Below, in pieces: positions 1 to 14,310 of a DNA stretch of 64,000 nucleotides. Position numbers and translations under genes: made by a program. Location: NCBI GenBank assembly GCA_028752905.1, contig JAQNBH010000146.1, forward strand, positions 1 through 64,000. The letters run 5' to 3'. This DNA is from Cladorhizidae sp. MBARI D1340-BT2. Lineage: Eukaryota; Porifera; Demospongiae; Poecilosclerida; Cladorhizidae. The notes below the pieces were generated by a model. It saw only the letters and a list, made by a program, of their open reading frames with translations. It did no database searches and was not told the DNA's origin. Numbering within the stretch: the stretch's first letter is position 1; each line of letters opens with the position of its first letter.

Positions 1-3000
1 CCAGAGAAGGTTACTTACAATCAGCTGTTAGCAAATACTTGTTTGGTGAAGCACCAGAGAATGTCTACTTACAACCAGCTGTTAGCAATACTTGTTTGGG
101 TGAAGCACCAGAGAAGTTACTTACAACCAGCTGTTAGCAATACTTGTTTGGGTGAAGCACCAGAGAAGGTTACTTACAACCAGCTGTTAGCAATACTTGT
201 TTGGGTGAAGCACCAGAGAAGGTTACTTACAACCAGCTGTTAGCAATACTTGTTTGGGTGAAGCACCAGAGAAGGTTACTTACAACCAGCTGTTAGCAAT
301 ACTTGTTTGGGTGAAGCACCAGAGAAGGTTACTTACAACCAGCTGTTAGCAATACTTGTTTGGGTGAAGCACCAGAGAAGGTTACTTACAACCAGCTGTT
401 AGCAATACTTGTTTGGGTGAAGCACCAGAGAAGGTTACTTACAACCAGCTGTTAGCAATACTTGTTTGGGTGAAGCACCAGAGAAGGTTACTTACAACCA
501 GCTGTTAGCAATACTTGTTTGGGTGAAGCACCAGAGAAGGTTACTTACAACCAGCTGTTAGCAATACTTGTTTGGGTGAAGCACCAGAGAAGGTTACTTA
601 CAACCAGCTGTTAGCAATACTTGTTTGGGTGAAGCACCAGAGAAGTTCTACTTACAACCAGCTGTTAGCAATACTTGTTTGGGTGAAGCACCAGAGAAGG
701 TTACTTACAACCAGCTGTTAGCAATACTTGTTTGGGTGAAGCACCAGAGAAGTCTACTTACAACCAGCTGTTAGCAATACTTGTTTGGGTGAAGCACCAG
801 AGAAGTTCTACTTACAACCAGCTGTTAGCAATACTTGTTTGGGTGAAGCACCAGAGAAGGTTACTTACAACCAGCTGTTAGCAATACTTGTTTGGGTGAA
901 GCACCAGAGAAGGTTACTTACAACCAGCTGTTAGCAATACTTGTTTGGGTGAAGCACCAGAGAAGGTTACTTACAACCAGCTGTTAGCAATACTTGTTTG
1001 GGTGAAGCACCAGAGAAGGTTACTTACAACCAGCTGTTAGCAATACTTGTTTGGGTGAAGCACCAGAGAAGGTTACTTACAACAGCTGTTAGCAATACTT
1101 GTTTGGGTGAAGCACCAGAGAAGGTTACTTACAACCAGCTGTTAGCAATACTTGTTTGGGTGAAGCACCAGAGAAGGTTACTTACAACCAGCTGTTAGCA
1201 ATACTTGGGTGAAGCACCAGAGAAGGTTACTTACAACCAGCTGTTAGCAATACTTGTTTGGGTGAAGCACCAGAGAAGGTTACTTACAACCAGCTGTTAG
1301 CAATACTTGTTTGGGTGAAGCACCAGAGAAGTTCTACTTACAACCAGCTGTTAGCAATACTTGTTTGGGTGAAGCACCAGAGAAGGTTACTTACAACCAG
1401 CTGTTAGCAATACTTGTTTGGGTGAACACCAGAGAAGTTCTACTTACAACCAGCTGTTAGCAATACTTGTTTGGGTGAAGCACCAGAGAAGGTCTACTTA
1501 CAACCAGCTGTTAGCAATACTTGTTTGGGTGAAGCACCAGAGAAGGTTACTTACAACCAGCTGTTAGCAATACTTGTTTGGGTGAAGCACCAGAGAAGGT
1601 TACTTACAACCAGCTGTTAGCAATACTTGTTTGGGTGAAGCACCAGAGAAGGTTACTTACAACCAGCTGTTAGCAATACTTGTTTGGGTGAAGCACCAGA
1701 GAAGGTTACTTACAACCAGCTGTTAGCAATACTTGTTTGGGTGAAGCACCAGAGAAGGTTACTTACAACCAGCTGTTAGCAATACTTGTTTGGGTGAAGC
1801 ACCAGAGAAGGTTACTTACAACCAGCTGTTAGCAATACTTGTTTGGGTGAAGCACCAGAGAAGGTTACTTACAACCAGCTGTTAGCAATACTTGGGTGAA
1901 GCACCAGAGAAGGTTACTTACAACCAGCTGTTAGCAATACTTGTTTGGGTGAAGCACCAGAGAAGGTTACTTACAACCAGCTGTTAGCAATACTTGTTTG
2001 GGTGAAGCACCAGAGAAGTTCTACTTACAACCAGCTGTTAGCAATACTTGTTTGGGTGAAGCACCAGAGAAGGTTACTTACAACCAGCTGTTAGCAATAC
2101 TTGTTTGGGTGAAGCACCAGAGAAGTTCTACTTACAACCAGCTGTTAGCAATACTTGTTTGGGTGAAGCACCAGAGAAGGTTACTTACAACCAGCTGTTA
2201 GCAATACTTGTTTGGGTGAAGCACCAGAGAAGTTCTACTTACAACCAGCTGTTAGCAATACTTGTTTGGGTGAAGCACCAGAGAAGGTTACTTACAACCA
2301 GCTGTTAGCAATACTTGTTTGGGTGAAGCACCAGAGAAGGTTACTTACAACCAGCTGTTAGCAATACTTGTTTGGGTGAAGCACCAGAGAAGGTTACTTA
2401 CAACCAGCTGTTAGCAATACTTGTTTGGGTGAAGCACCAGAGAAGGTTACTTACAACCAGCTGTTAGCAATACTTGTTTGGGTGAAGCACCAGAGAAGGT
2501 TACTTACAACCAGCTGTTAGCAATACTTTGGGTGAAGCACCAGAGAAGTTCTACTTACAACCAGCTGTTAGCAATACTTGGGTGAAGCACCAGAGAAGGT
2601 TACTTACAACCAGCTGTTAGCAATACTTGTTTGGGTGAAGCACCAGAGAAGGTTACTTACAACCAGCTGTTAGCAATACTTGTTTGGGTGAAGCACCAGA
2701 GAAGGTTACTTACAACCAGCTGTTAGCAATACTTGTTTGGGTGAAGCACCAGAGAAGGTTACTTACAACCAGCTGTTAGCAATACTTGTTTGGGTGAAGC
2801 ACCAGAGAAGTTCTACTTACAACCAGCTGTTAGCAATACTTGTTTGGGTGAAGCACCAGAGAAGGTTACTTACAACCAGCTGTTAGCAATACTTGTTTGG
2901 GTGAAGCACCAGAGAAGTTCTACTTACAACCAGCTGTTAGCAATACTTGTTTGGGTGAAGCACCAGAGAAGGTTACTTACAACCAGCTGTTAGCAATACT

Positions 3001-6000
3001 TGTTTGGGTGAAGCACCAGAGAAGTTCTACTTACAACCAGCTGTTAGCAATACTTGTTTGGGTGAAGCACCAGAGAAGGTTACTTACAACCAGCTGTTAG
3101 CAATACTTGTTTGGGTGAAGCACCAGAGAAGTTCTACTTACAACCAGCTGTTAGCAATACTTGTTTGGGTGAAGCACCAGAGAAGGTTACTTACAACCAG
3201 CTGTTAGCAATACTTGTTTGGGTGAAGCACCAGAGAAGTTCTACTTACAACCAGCTGTTAGCAATACTTGTTTGGGTGAAGCACCAGAGAAGGTTACTTA
3301 CAACCAGCTGTTAGCAATACTTTGGGTGAAGCACCAGAGAAGGTTACTTACAACCAGCTGTTAGCAATACTTGTTTGGGTGAAGCACCAGAGAAGGTTAC
3401 TTACAACCAGCTGTTAGCAATACTTGTTTGGGTGAAGCACCAGAGAAGGTTACTTACAACCAGCTGTTAGCAATACTTGTTTGGGTGAAGCACCAGAGAA
3501 GGTTACTTACAACCAGCTGTTAGCAATACTTGGGTGAAGCACCAGAGAAGTTCTACTTACAACCAGCTGTTAGCAATACTTTGGGTGAAGCACCAGAGAA
3601 GGTTACTTACAACCAGCTGTTAGCAATACTTGTTTGGGTGAAGCACCAGAGAAGGTTACTTACAACCAGCTGTTAGCAATACTTGTTTGGGTGAAGCACC
3701 AGAGAAGGTTACTTACAACCAGCTGTTAGCAATACTTGTTTGGGTGAAGCACCAGAGAAGGTTACTTACAACCAGCTGTTAGCAATACTTGTTTGGGTGA
3801 AGCACCAGAGAAGTTCTACTTACAACCAGCTGTTAGCAATACTTGTTTGGGTGAAGCACCAGAGAAGGTTACTTACAACCAGCTGTTAGCAATACTTGTT
3901 GGGTGAAGCACCAGAGAAGGTTACTTACAACCAGCTGTTAGCAATACTTGTTTGGGTGAAGCACCAGAGAAGTTCTACTTACAACCAGCTGTTAGCAATA
4001 CTTGTTTGGGTGAAGCACCAGAGAAGGTTACTTACAACCAGCTGTTAGCAATACTTGTTTGGGTGAAGCACCAGAGAAGTTCTACTTACAACCAGCTGTT
4101 AGCAATACTTGTTTGGGTGAAGCACCAGAGAAGGTTACTTACAACCAGCTGTTAGCAATACTTATTTGGGTGAAGCACCAGAGAAGGTTACTTACAACCA
4201 GCTGTTAGCAATACTTGGGTGAAGCACCAGAGAAGGTTACTTACAACCAGCTGTTAGCAATACTTGTTTGGGTGAAGCACCAGAGAAGGTTACTTACAAC
4301 CAGCTGTTAGCAATACTTGTTTGGGTGAAGCACCAGAGAAGTTCTACTTACAACCAGCTGTTAGCAATACTTGTTTGGGTGAAGCACCAGAGAAGGTTAC
4401 TTACAACCAGCTGTTAGAAATACTTGTTTGGGTGAAGCACCAGAGAAGGTTACTTACAACCAGCTGTTAGCAATACTTGTTTGGGTGAAGCATCAGAGAA
4501 GGTTACTTACAACCAGCTGTTAGCAATACTTGTTTGGGTGAAGCACCAGAGAAGTTCTACTTACAACCAGCTGTTAGCAATACTTGTTTGGGTGAAGCAC
4601 CAGAGAAGGTTACTTACAACCAGCTGTTAGAAATACTTGTTTGGGTGAAGCACCAGAGAAGGTTACTTACAACCAGCTGTTAGAAATACTTGTTTGGGTG
4701 AAAGCACCAGAGAAGGTTACCTACAACCAGCTGTTAGCAATACTTGTTTGGGTGAAGCATCAGAGAATGTTACTTACAACCAGCTGTTAGCAATACTTGT
4801 TTGGGTGAAGCATCAGAGAAGGTTACTTACAACCAGCTGTTAGCAATACTTGTTTGGGTGAAGCACCAGAGAAGGTTACTTACAACCAGCTGTTAGCAAT
4901 ACTTGTTTGGGTGAAGCACCAGAGAAGGTTACTTACAACCAGCTGTTAGCAATACTTGTTTGGGTGAAGCACCAGAGAAGGTTACTTACAACCAGCTGTT
5001 AGCAATACTTGTTTGGGTGAAGCACCAGAGAAGGTTACTTACAACCAGCTGTTAGCAATACTTGTTTGGGTGAAGCACCAGAGAAGGTTACTTACAACCA
5101 GCTGTTAGCAATACTTGTTTGGGTGAAGCACCAGAGAAGTTCTACTTACAACCAGCTGTTAGCAATACTTGTTTGGGTGAAGCACCAGAGAAGGTTACTT
5201 ACAACCAGCTGTTAGCAATACTTGTTTGGGTGAAGCACCAGAGAAGTTCTACTTACAACCAGCTGTTAGCAATACTTGTTTGGGTGAAGCACCAGAGAAG
5301 GTTACTTACAACCAGCTGTTAGCAATACTTGTTTGGGTGAAGCACCAGAGAAGTTCTACTTACAACCAGCTGTTAGCAATACTTGTTTGGGTGAAGCACC
5401 AGAGAAGGTTACTTACAACCAGCTCTTGTTAGCAATACTTGTTTGGGTGAAGCACCAGAGAAGTTCTACTTACAACCAGCTGTTAGCAATACTTGTTTGG
5501 GTGAAGCACCAGAGAAGGTTACTTACAACCAGCTGTTAGCAATACTTGTTTGGGTGAAGCACCAGAGAAGTTCTACTTACAACCAGCTGTTAGCAATACT
5601 TGTTTGGGTGAAGCACCAGAGAAGGTTACTTACAACCAGCTGTTAGCAATACTTGGGTGAAGCACCAGAGAAGGTTACTTACAACCAGCTGTTAGCAATA
5701 CTTGTTTGGGTGAAGCACCAGAGAAGGTTACTTACAACCAGCTGTTAGCAATACTTGTTTGGGTGAAGCACCAGAGAAGGTTACTTACAACCAGCTGTTA
5801 GCAATACTTGTTTGGGTGAAGCACCAGAGAAGGTTACTTACAACCAGCTGTTAGCAATACTTGGGTGAAGCACCAGAGAAGTTCTACTTACAACCAGCTG
5901 TTAGCAATACTTTGGGTGAAGCACCAGAGAAGGTTACTTACAACCAGCTGTTAGCAATACTTGTTTGGGTGAAGCACCAGAGAAGGTTACTTACAACCAG

Positions 6001-9000
6001 CTGTTAGCAATACTTGTTTGGGTGAAGCACCAGAGAAGGTTACTTACAACCAGCTGTTAGCAATACTTGTTTGGGTGAAGCACCAGAGAAGGTTACTTAC
6101 AACCAGCTGTTAGCAATACTTGTTTGGGTGAAGCACCAGAGAAGTTCTACTTACAACCAGCTGTTAGCAATTCTTGTTTGGGTGAAGCACCAGAGAAGGT
6201 TACTTACAACCAGCTGTTAGCAATACTTGGGTGAAGCACCAGAGAAGGTTACTTACAACCAGCTGTTAGCAATACTTGTTTGGGTGAAGCACCAGAGAAG
6301 TTCTACTTACAACCAGCTGTTAGCAATACTTGTTTGGGTGAAGCACCAGAGAAGGTTACTTACAACCAGCTGTTAGCAATACTTGTTTGGGTGAAGCACC
6401 AGAGAAGTTCTACTTACAACCAGCTGTTAGCAATACTTGTTTGGGTGAAGCACCAGAGAAGGTTACTTACAACCAGCTGTTAGCAATACTTATTTGGGTG
6501 AAGCACCAGAGAAGGTTACTTACAACCAGCTGTTAGCAATACTTGGGTGAAGCACCAGAGAAGGTTACTTACAACCGCTGTTAGCAATACTTGTTTGGGT
6601 GAAGCACCAGAGAAGGTTACTTACAACCAGCTGTTAGCAATACTTGTTTGGGTGAAGCACCAGAGAAGTTCTACTTACAACCAGCTGTTAGCAATACTTG
6701 TTTGGGTGAAGCACCAGAGAAGGTTACTTACAACCAGCTGTTAGAAATACTTGTTTGGGTGAAGCACCAGAGAAGGTTACTTACAACCAGCTGTTAGCAA
6801 TACTTGTTTGGGTGAAGCATCAGAGAAGGTTACTTACAACCAGCTGTTAGCAATACTTGTTTGGGTGAAGCACCAGAGAAGTTCTACTTACAACCAGCTG
6901 TTAGCAATACTTGTTTGGGTGAAGCACCAGAGAAGGTTACTTACAACCAGCTGTTAGAAATACTTGTTTGGGTGAAGCACCAGAGAAGGTTACTTACAAC
7001 CAGCTGTTAGAAATACTTGTTTGGGTGAAACACCAGAGAAGGTTACCTACAACCAGCTGTTAGCAATACTTGTTTGGGTGAAGCATCAGAGAATGTTACT
7101 TACAACCAGCTGTTAGCAATACTTGTTTGGGTGAAGCATCAGAGAAGGTTACTTACAACCAGCTGTTAGCAATACTTGTTTGGGTGAAGCACCAGAGAAG
7201 GTTACTTACAACCAGCTGTTAGCAATACTTGTTTGGGTGAAGCACCAGAGAAGGTTACTTACAACCAGCTGTTAGCAATACTTGTTTGGGTGAAGCACCA
7301 GAGAAGGTTACTTACAACCAGCTGTTAGCAATACTTGTTTGGGTGAAGCACCAGAGAAGGTTACTTACAACCAGCTGTTAGCAATACTTGTTTGGGTGAA
7401 GCACCAGAGAAGGTTACTTACAACCAGCTGTTAGCAATACTTGTTTGGGTGAAGCACCAGAGAAGTTCTACTTACAACCAGCTGTTAGCAATACTTGTTT
7501 GGGTGAAGCACCAGAGAAGGTTACTTACAACCAGCTGTTAGCAATACTTGTTTGGGTGAAGCACCAGAGAAGTTCTACTTACAACCAGCTGTTAGCAATA
7601 CTTGTTTGGGTGAAGCACCAGAGAAGGTTACTTACAACCAGCTGTTAGCAATACTTGTTTGGGTGAAGCACCAGAGAAGTTCTACTTACAACCAGCTGTT
7701 AGCAATACTTGTTTGGGTGAAGCACCAGAGAAGGTTACTTACAACCAGCTACTTGTTAGCAATACTTGTTTGGGTGAAGCACCAGAGAAGTTCTACTTAC
7801 AACCAGCTGTTAGCAATACTTGTTTGGGTGAAGCACCAGAGAAGGTTACTTACAACCAGCTGTTAGCAATACTTGTTTGGGTGAAGCACCAGAGAAGTTC
7901 TACTTACAACCAGCTGTTAGCAATACTTGTTTGGGTGAAGCACCAGAGAAGGTTACTTACAACCAGCTGTTAGCAATACTTGGGTGAAGCACCAGAGAAG
8001 GTTACTTACAACCAGCTGTTAGCAATACTTGTTTGGGTGAAGCACCAGAGAAGGTTACTTACAACCAGCTGTTAGCAATACTTGTTTGGGTGAAGCACCA
8101 GAGAAGGTTACTTACAACCAGCTGTTAGCAATACTTGTTTGGGTGAAGCACCAGAGAAGGTTACTTACAACCAGCTGTTAGCAATACTTGGGTGAAGCAC
8201 CAGAGAAGTTCTACTTACAACCAGCTGTTAGCAATACTTGGGTGAAGCACCAGAGAAGGTTACTTACAACCAGCTGTTAGCAATACTTGTTTGGGTGAAG
8301 CACCAGAGAAGGTTACTTACAACCAGCTGTTAGCAATACTTGTTTGGGTGAAGCACCAGAGAAGGTTACTTACAACCAGCTGTTAGCAATACTTGTTTGG
8401 GTGAAGCACCAGAGAAGGTTACTTACAACCAGCTGTTAGCAATACTTGTTTGGGTGAAGCACCAGAGAAGTTCTACTTACAACCAGCTGTTAGCAATTCT
8501 TGTTTGGGTGAAGCACCAGAGAAGGTTACTTACAACCAGCTGTTAGCAATACTTGGGTGAAGCACCAGAGAAGGTTACTTACAACCAGCTGTTAGCAATA
8601 CTTGTTTGGGTGAAGCACCAGAGAAGGTTACTTACAACCAGCTGTTAGCAATACTTGTTTGGGTGAAGCACCAGAGAAGTTCTACTTACAACCAGCTGTT
8701 AGCAATACTTGTTTGGGTGAAGCACCAGAGAAGGTTACTTACAACCAGCTGTTAGCAATACTTGTTTGGGTGAAGCACCAGAGAAGTTCTACTTACAACC
8801 AGCTGTTAGCAATACTTGTTTGGGTGAAGCACCAGAGAAGGTTACTTACAACCAGCTGTTAGCAATACTTGGGTGAAGCACCAGAGAAGGTTACTTACAA
8901 CCAGCTGTTAGCAATACTTGTTTGGGTGAGGCACCAGAGAAGGTTACTTACAATCAGCTGTTAGCAATACTTGGGTGAAGCACCAGAGAAGGTTACTTAC

Positions 9001-11480
9001 AACCAGCTGTTAGCAATACTTGTTTGGGTGAAGCACCAGAGAAGTTCTACTTACAACCAGCTGTTAGCAATACTTGTTTGGGTGAAGCACCAGAGAAGGT
9101 TACTTACAACCAGCTACTTGTTAGCAATACTTGTTTGGGTGAAGCACCAGAGAAGTTCTACTTACAACCAGCTGTTAGCAATACTTGTTTGGGTGAAGCA
9201 CCAGAGAAGGTTACTTACAACCAGCTGTTAGCAATACTTGTTTGGGTGAAGCACCAGAGAAGTTCTACTTACAACCAGCTGTTAGCAATACTTGTTTGGG
9301 TGAAGCACCAGAGAAGGTTACTTACAACCAGCTGTTAGCAATACTTGGGTGAAGCACCAGAGAAGGTTACTTACAACCAGCTGTTAGCAATACTTGTTTG
9401 GGTGAAGCACCAGAGAAGGTTACTTACAACCAGCTGTTAGCAATACTTGTTTGGGTGAAGCACCAGAGAAGGTTACTTACAACCAGCTGTTAGCAATACT
9501 TGTTTGGGTGAAGCACCAGAGAAGGTTACTTACAACCAGCTGTTAGCAATACTTGGGTGAAGCACCAGAGAAGTTCTACTTACAACCAGCTGTTAGCAAT
9601 ACTTGGGTGAAGCACCAGAGAAGGTTACTTACAACCAGCTGTTAGCAATACTTGTTTGGGTGAAGCACCAGAGAAGGTTACTTACAACCAGCTGTTAGCA
9701 ATACTTGTTTGGGTGAAGCACCAGAGAAGGTTACTTACAACCAGCTGTTAGCAATACTTGTTTGGGTGAAGCACCAGAGAAGTTCTACTTACAACCAGCT
9801 GTTAGCAATACTTGTTTGGGTGAAGCACCAGAGAAGGTTACTTACAACCAGCTGTTAGCAATACTTGTTTGGGTGAAGCACCAGAGAAGGTTACTTACAA
9901 CCAGCTGTTAGCAATACTTGTTTGGGTGAAGCACCAGAGAAGGTTACTTACAACCAGCTACTTGTTAGCAATACTTGTTTGGGTGAAGCACCAGAGAAGG
10001 TTACTTACAACCAGCTGTTAGCAATACTTGTTTGGGTGAAGCACCAGAGAAGTTCTACTTAGAACCAGCTGTTAGCAATACTTGTTTGGGTGAAGCACCA
10101 GAGAAGGTCACTTACAACCAGCTGTTAGCAATACTTGTTTGGGTGAAGCACCAGAGAAGGTTACTTACAACCAGCTGTTAGCAATACTTGTTTGGGTGAA
10201 GCACCAGAGAAGTTCTACTTTCAACCAGCTGTTAGCAATACTTGTTTGGGTGAAGCACCAGAGAAGGTTACTTACAACCAGCTGTTAGCAATACTTGTTT
10301 AAGTGAAGCACCAGAGAAGTCTACTTACAACCAGCTGTTAGCAATACTTGTTTGGGTGAAGCACCAGAGAAGTTCTACTTACAACCAGCTGTTAGCAATA
10401 CTTGTTTGGGTGAAGCACCAGAGAAGGTTACTTACAACCAGCTGTTAGCAATACTTGTTTGGGTGAAGCACCAGAGAAGTTCTACTTACAACCAGCTGTT
10501 AGCAATACTTGTTTGGGTGAAGCACCAGAGAAGGTTACTTACAACCAGCTGTTAGAAATACTTGTTTGGGTGAAGCACCAGAGAAGGTTACTTACAACCA
10601 GCTGTTAGCAATACTTGTTTGGGTGAAGCACCAGAGAAGGTTACTTACAACCAGCTACTTGTTAGCAATACTTGTTTGGGTGAAGCACCAGAGAAGGTTA
10701 CTTACAACCAGCTACTTGTTAGCAATACTTGTTTGGGTGAAGCACCAGAGAAGGTTACTTACAACCAGCTGTTAGCAATACTTGTTTGGGTGAAGCACCA
10801 GAGAAGGTTACTTACAACCAGCTGTTAGCAATACTTGTTTGGGTGAAGCACCAGAGAAGGTTACTTACAACCAGCTGTTAGCAATACTTGTTTGGGTGAA
10901 GCACCAGAGAAGGTTACTTACAACCAGCTACTTGTTAGCAATACTTGTTTGGGTGAAGCACCAGAGAAGGTTACTTACAACCAGCTGTTAGAAATACTTG
11001 TTTGGGTGAAGCACCAGAGAAGGTTACTTACAACCAGCTGTTAGCAATACTTGTTTGGGTGAAGCACCAGAGAAGGTTACTTACAACCAGCTGTTAGCAA
11101 TACTTGTTTGGGTGAAGCACCAGAGAAGGTTACTTACAACCAGCTGTTAGCAATACTTGTTTGGGTGAAGCACCAGAGAAGGTTACTTACAACCAGCTAC
11201 TTGTTAGCAATACTTGTTTGGGTGAAGCACTAGAGAAGGTTACTTACAACCAGCTGTTAGCAATACTTGTTTGGGTGAAGCACCAGAGAAGGTTACTTAC
11301 AACCAGCTGTTAGCAATACTTGTTTGGGTGAAGCACCAGAGAAGTTCTACTTACAACCAGCTGTTAGCAATACTTGTTTGGGTGAAGCACCAGAGAAGGT
11401 TACTTACAACCAGCTACTTGTTAGCAATACTTGTTTGGGTGAAGCACCAGAGAAGTTCTACTTACAACCAGCTGTTAGCA
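1..11480. repeat. 53-bp satellite array (about 215 monomers)
   Basis: A head-to-tail array whose commonest monomer is 53 bp, containing GGTTACTTACAACCAGCTG and then TTAGCAATACTTGTTTGGG. Length classes are visible: 54 bp (GAAGTTCTAC replaces GAAGGTTAC), 49 bp (ACTTGGGTG replaces ACTTGTTTGGGTG) and 57 bp (AGCTACTTGTTAGC replaces AGCTGTTAGC). Point variants such as TTAGAAATAC, GCATCAGAG and CAATTCTTG mark individual monomers. Every monomer contains the palindrome CAGCTG. The monomer carries in-frame TAG and TGA, so its reading frames are short (about 66-104 codons) and are not genes. The array runs off the left window edge and ends sharply at about 11,480. Function is unknown; a pericentromeric or subtelomeric satellite would be consistent but is not shown. 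Confidence 0.98.
2790..8600. repeat. 2.33-kb higher-order repeat inside the 53-bp satellite
   Basis: Rare monomer variants recur at a fixed distance. CTTATTT is at 4,161 and 6,489 (2,328 bp). TTAGAAA is at 4,413 and 6,741 (2,328 bp). AATGTTAC is at 4,766 and 7,092 (2,326 bp). CAATTCTTG is at 6,168 and 8,494 (2,326 bp). A run of 53+54-bp dimers (107-bp step) at 2,790-3,314 recurs at 5,119-5,646 and partly at 7,445-7,973. The pattern shows block duplication of about 43-44 monomers. The third copy loses register after about 8,870. Confidence 0.9.
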
Positions 11481-12812
<1,332 letters not shown>

Positions 12813-12911
12813 AAACTTTTTCTAATTTCAAGCTTATAGAGGGGGAATTGCCCCCCCCCCCCCTTTCAAGTGGCACTCTATACAAGACACTCTTTGTGTC
12901 AGTCTGCCAGT

Positions 12912-13211
12912 ACATGCCAGTTCTTATACATACACTACACACACCAGCACATGCCAGTTCTTATACATACACTACACACACCAGCACATGTCAGTTCTTA
13001 TACATACACTACACACACCAGCACATGCCAGTTCTTATACATATACTACAGACACCAGCACATGCCAGTTCTTATACATACACTACACACACCAGCACAT
13101 GTCAGTTCTTATACATACACTACACACACCAGCACATGCCAGTTCTTATACATACACTACACACACCAGCACATGCCAGTTCTTATACATACACTACACA
13201 CACCAGCACAT
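12912..13211. repeat. 37-bp satellite, unit A (8 copies)
   Basis: Monomer of 37 bp containing CATGCCAGTTCTTATACATA and then CACTACACACACCAGCA. The first monomer begins at TACATGCC, immediately after TCTGCCAG of the upstream DNA; the non-repetitive flank seen in B is missing. Confidence 0.97.
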
Positions 13212-13350
13212 ATCCAGGCTAAAAGTGGTCCAGTCTAAAAGTGGTCCAGGCTAATGTGGTCCAGGCTAATGTGGTCCAGGCTAATGTGGTCCAGGCTAAT
13301 GTGGTCCGGACTAAATGTGGTCCAGGCTAATGTGGTCCAGGCTAAAAGTG
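13212..13350. repeat. 15-bp satellite, unit A (about 9 copies)
   Basis: Monomer TGGTCCAGGCTAATG. Only about 9 copies remain, against about 117 in B and C. The last monomer (AAAAGTG) abuts the 60-bp array with no spacer. Confidence 0.97.
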
Positions 13351-14310
13351 CCATGAGCTAACTCAGAGGCAACCACATGTCTCCTGTACAGACCTACTCT
13401 CTCACTGGTGCCATGATCTAACTCAGAGGCAACCACATGTCTCCCGTACAGACCTACTCTCTCACTGGTGCCATGAGCTAACTCAGAGGCAACCACATGT
13501 CTCCCGTACAGACCTATTCTCTCACTGGTGCCATGAGCTAACTCAGAGGCAACCACATGTCTCCCATACAGACATACTCTCTCACTGGTGTCATGAGCTA
13601 ACTCAGAGGCAACCACATGTCTCCCGTACAGACCTACTCTCTCACTGGTGCCATGAGCTAACTCAGAGGCAACCACATGTCTCCCATACAGACCTACTCT
13701 CTCACTGGTGCCATGAGCTAACTCAGAGGCAACCACATGTGTCCAGTACAGACCTACTCTCTCACTGGTGCCATGAGCTAACTCAGAGGCAACAACATGT
13801 CTCCCGTACAGACCTACTCTCTCACTGGTGCCATGAGCTAACTCAGAGGCAACCACATGTCTCCCGTACAGACCTACTCTCTCACTGGTGCCATGAGCTA
13901 ACTCAGAGGCAACCACATGTCTCCCATACAGACCTACTCTCTCACCTTGTGCCATGAGCTAAGTCAGAGGCAACCACATGTCTCCCGTATAGACCTACTC
14001 TCTCACTGGTGCCATGAGCTAACTCAGAGGCAACCACATGTCTCCCGTACAGACTTACTCTCTCACTGGGCCATGAGCTAACTCAGAGGCAACCACATGT
14101 CTCCCATACAGACCTACTCTCTCACTGGTGCCATGAGCTAACTCAGAGGCAACAACATGTCTCCCGTACAGACCTACTCTCTCACTGGTGCCATGAGCTA
14201 ACTCAGAGGCAACCACATGTCTCCCGTACAGACCTACTCTCTCACTGATGCCATGAGCTAACTCAGAGGCAACCACATGTCTCCCATACAGATCTACTGT
14301 CCCACTAGTG
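13351..14310. repeat. 60-bp satellite, unit A (16 copies)
   Basis: Monomer exactly 60 bp: CCATGAGCTAACTCAGAGGC, then AACCACATGTCTCCCGTACA, then GACCTACTCTCTCACTGGTG. Sixty is 20 codons, so frames stay in register and open frames run on both strands. In A these are broken by indels (CACCTTGTGCC near 13,945; CACTGGGCC near 14,068). The last monomer is degenerate. Confidence 0.98.

Noticed and set aside
43..11480. Dozens of 66-104 codon frames beginning MGEAPEK.
   Set aside because: They are phase products of the 53/54-bp monomer, which carries TAG and TGA; no separate gene.
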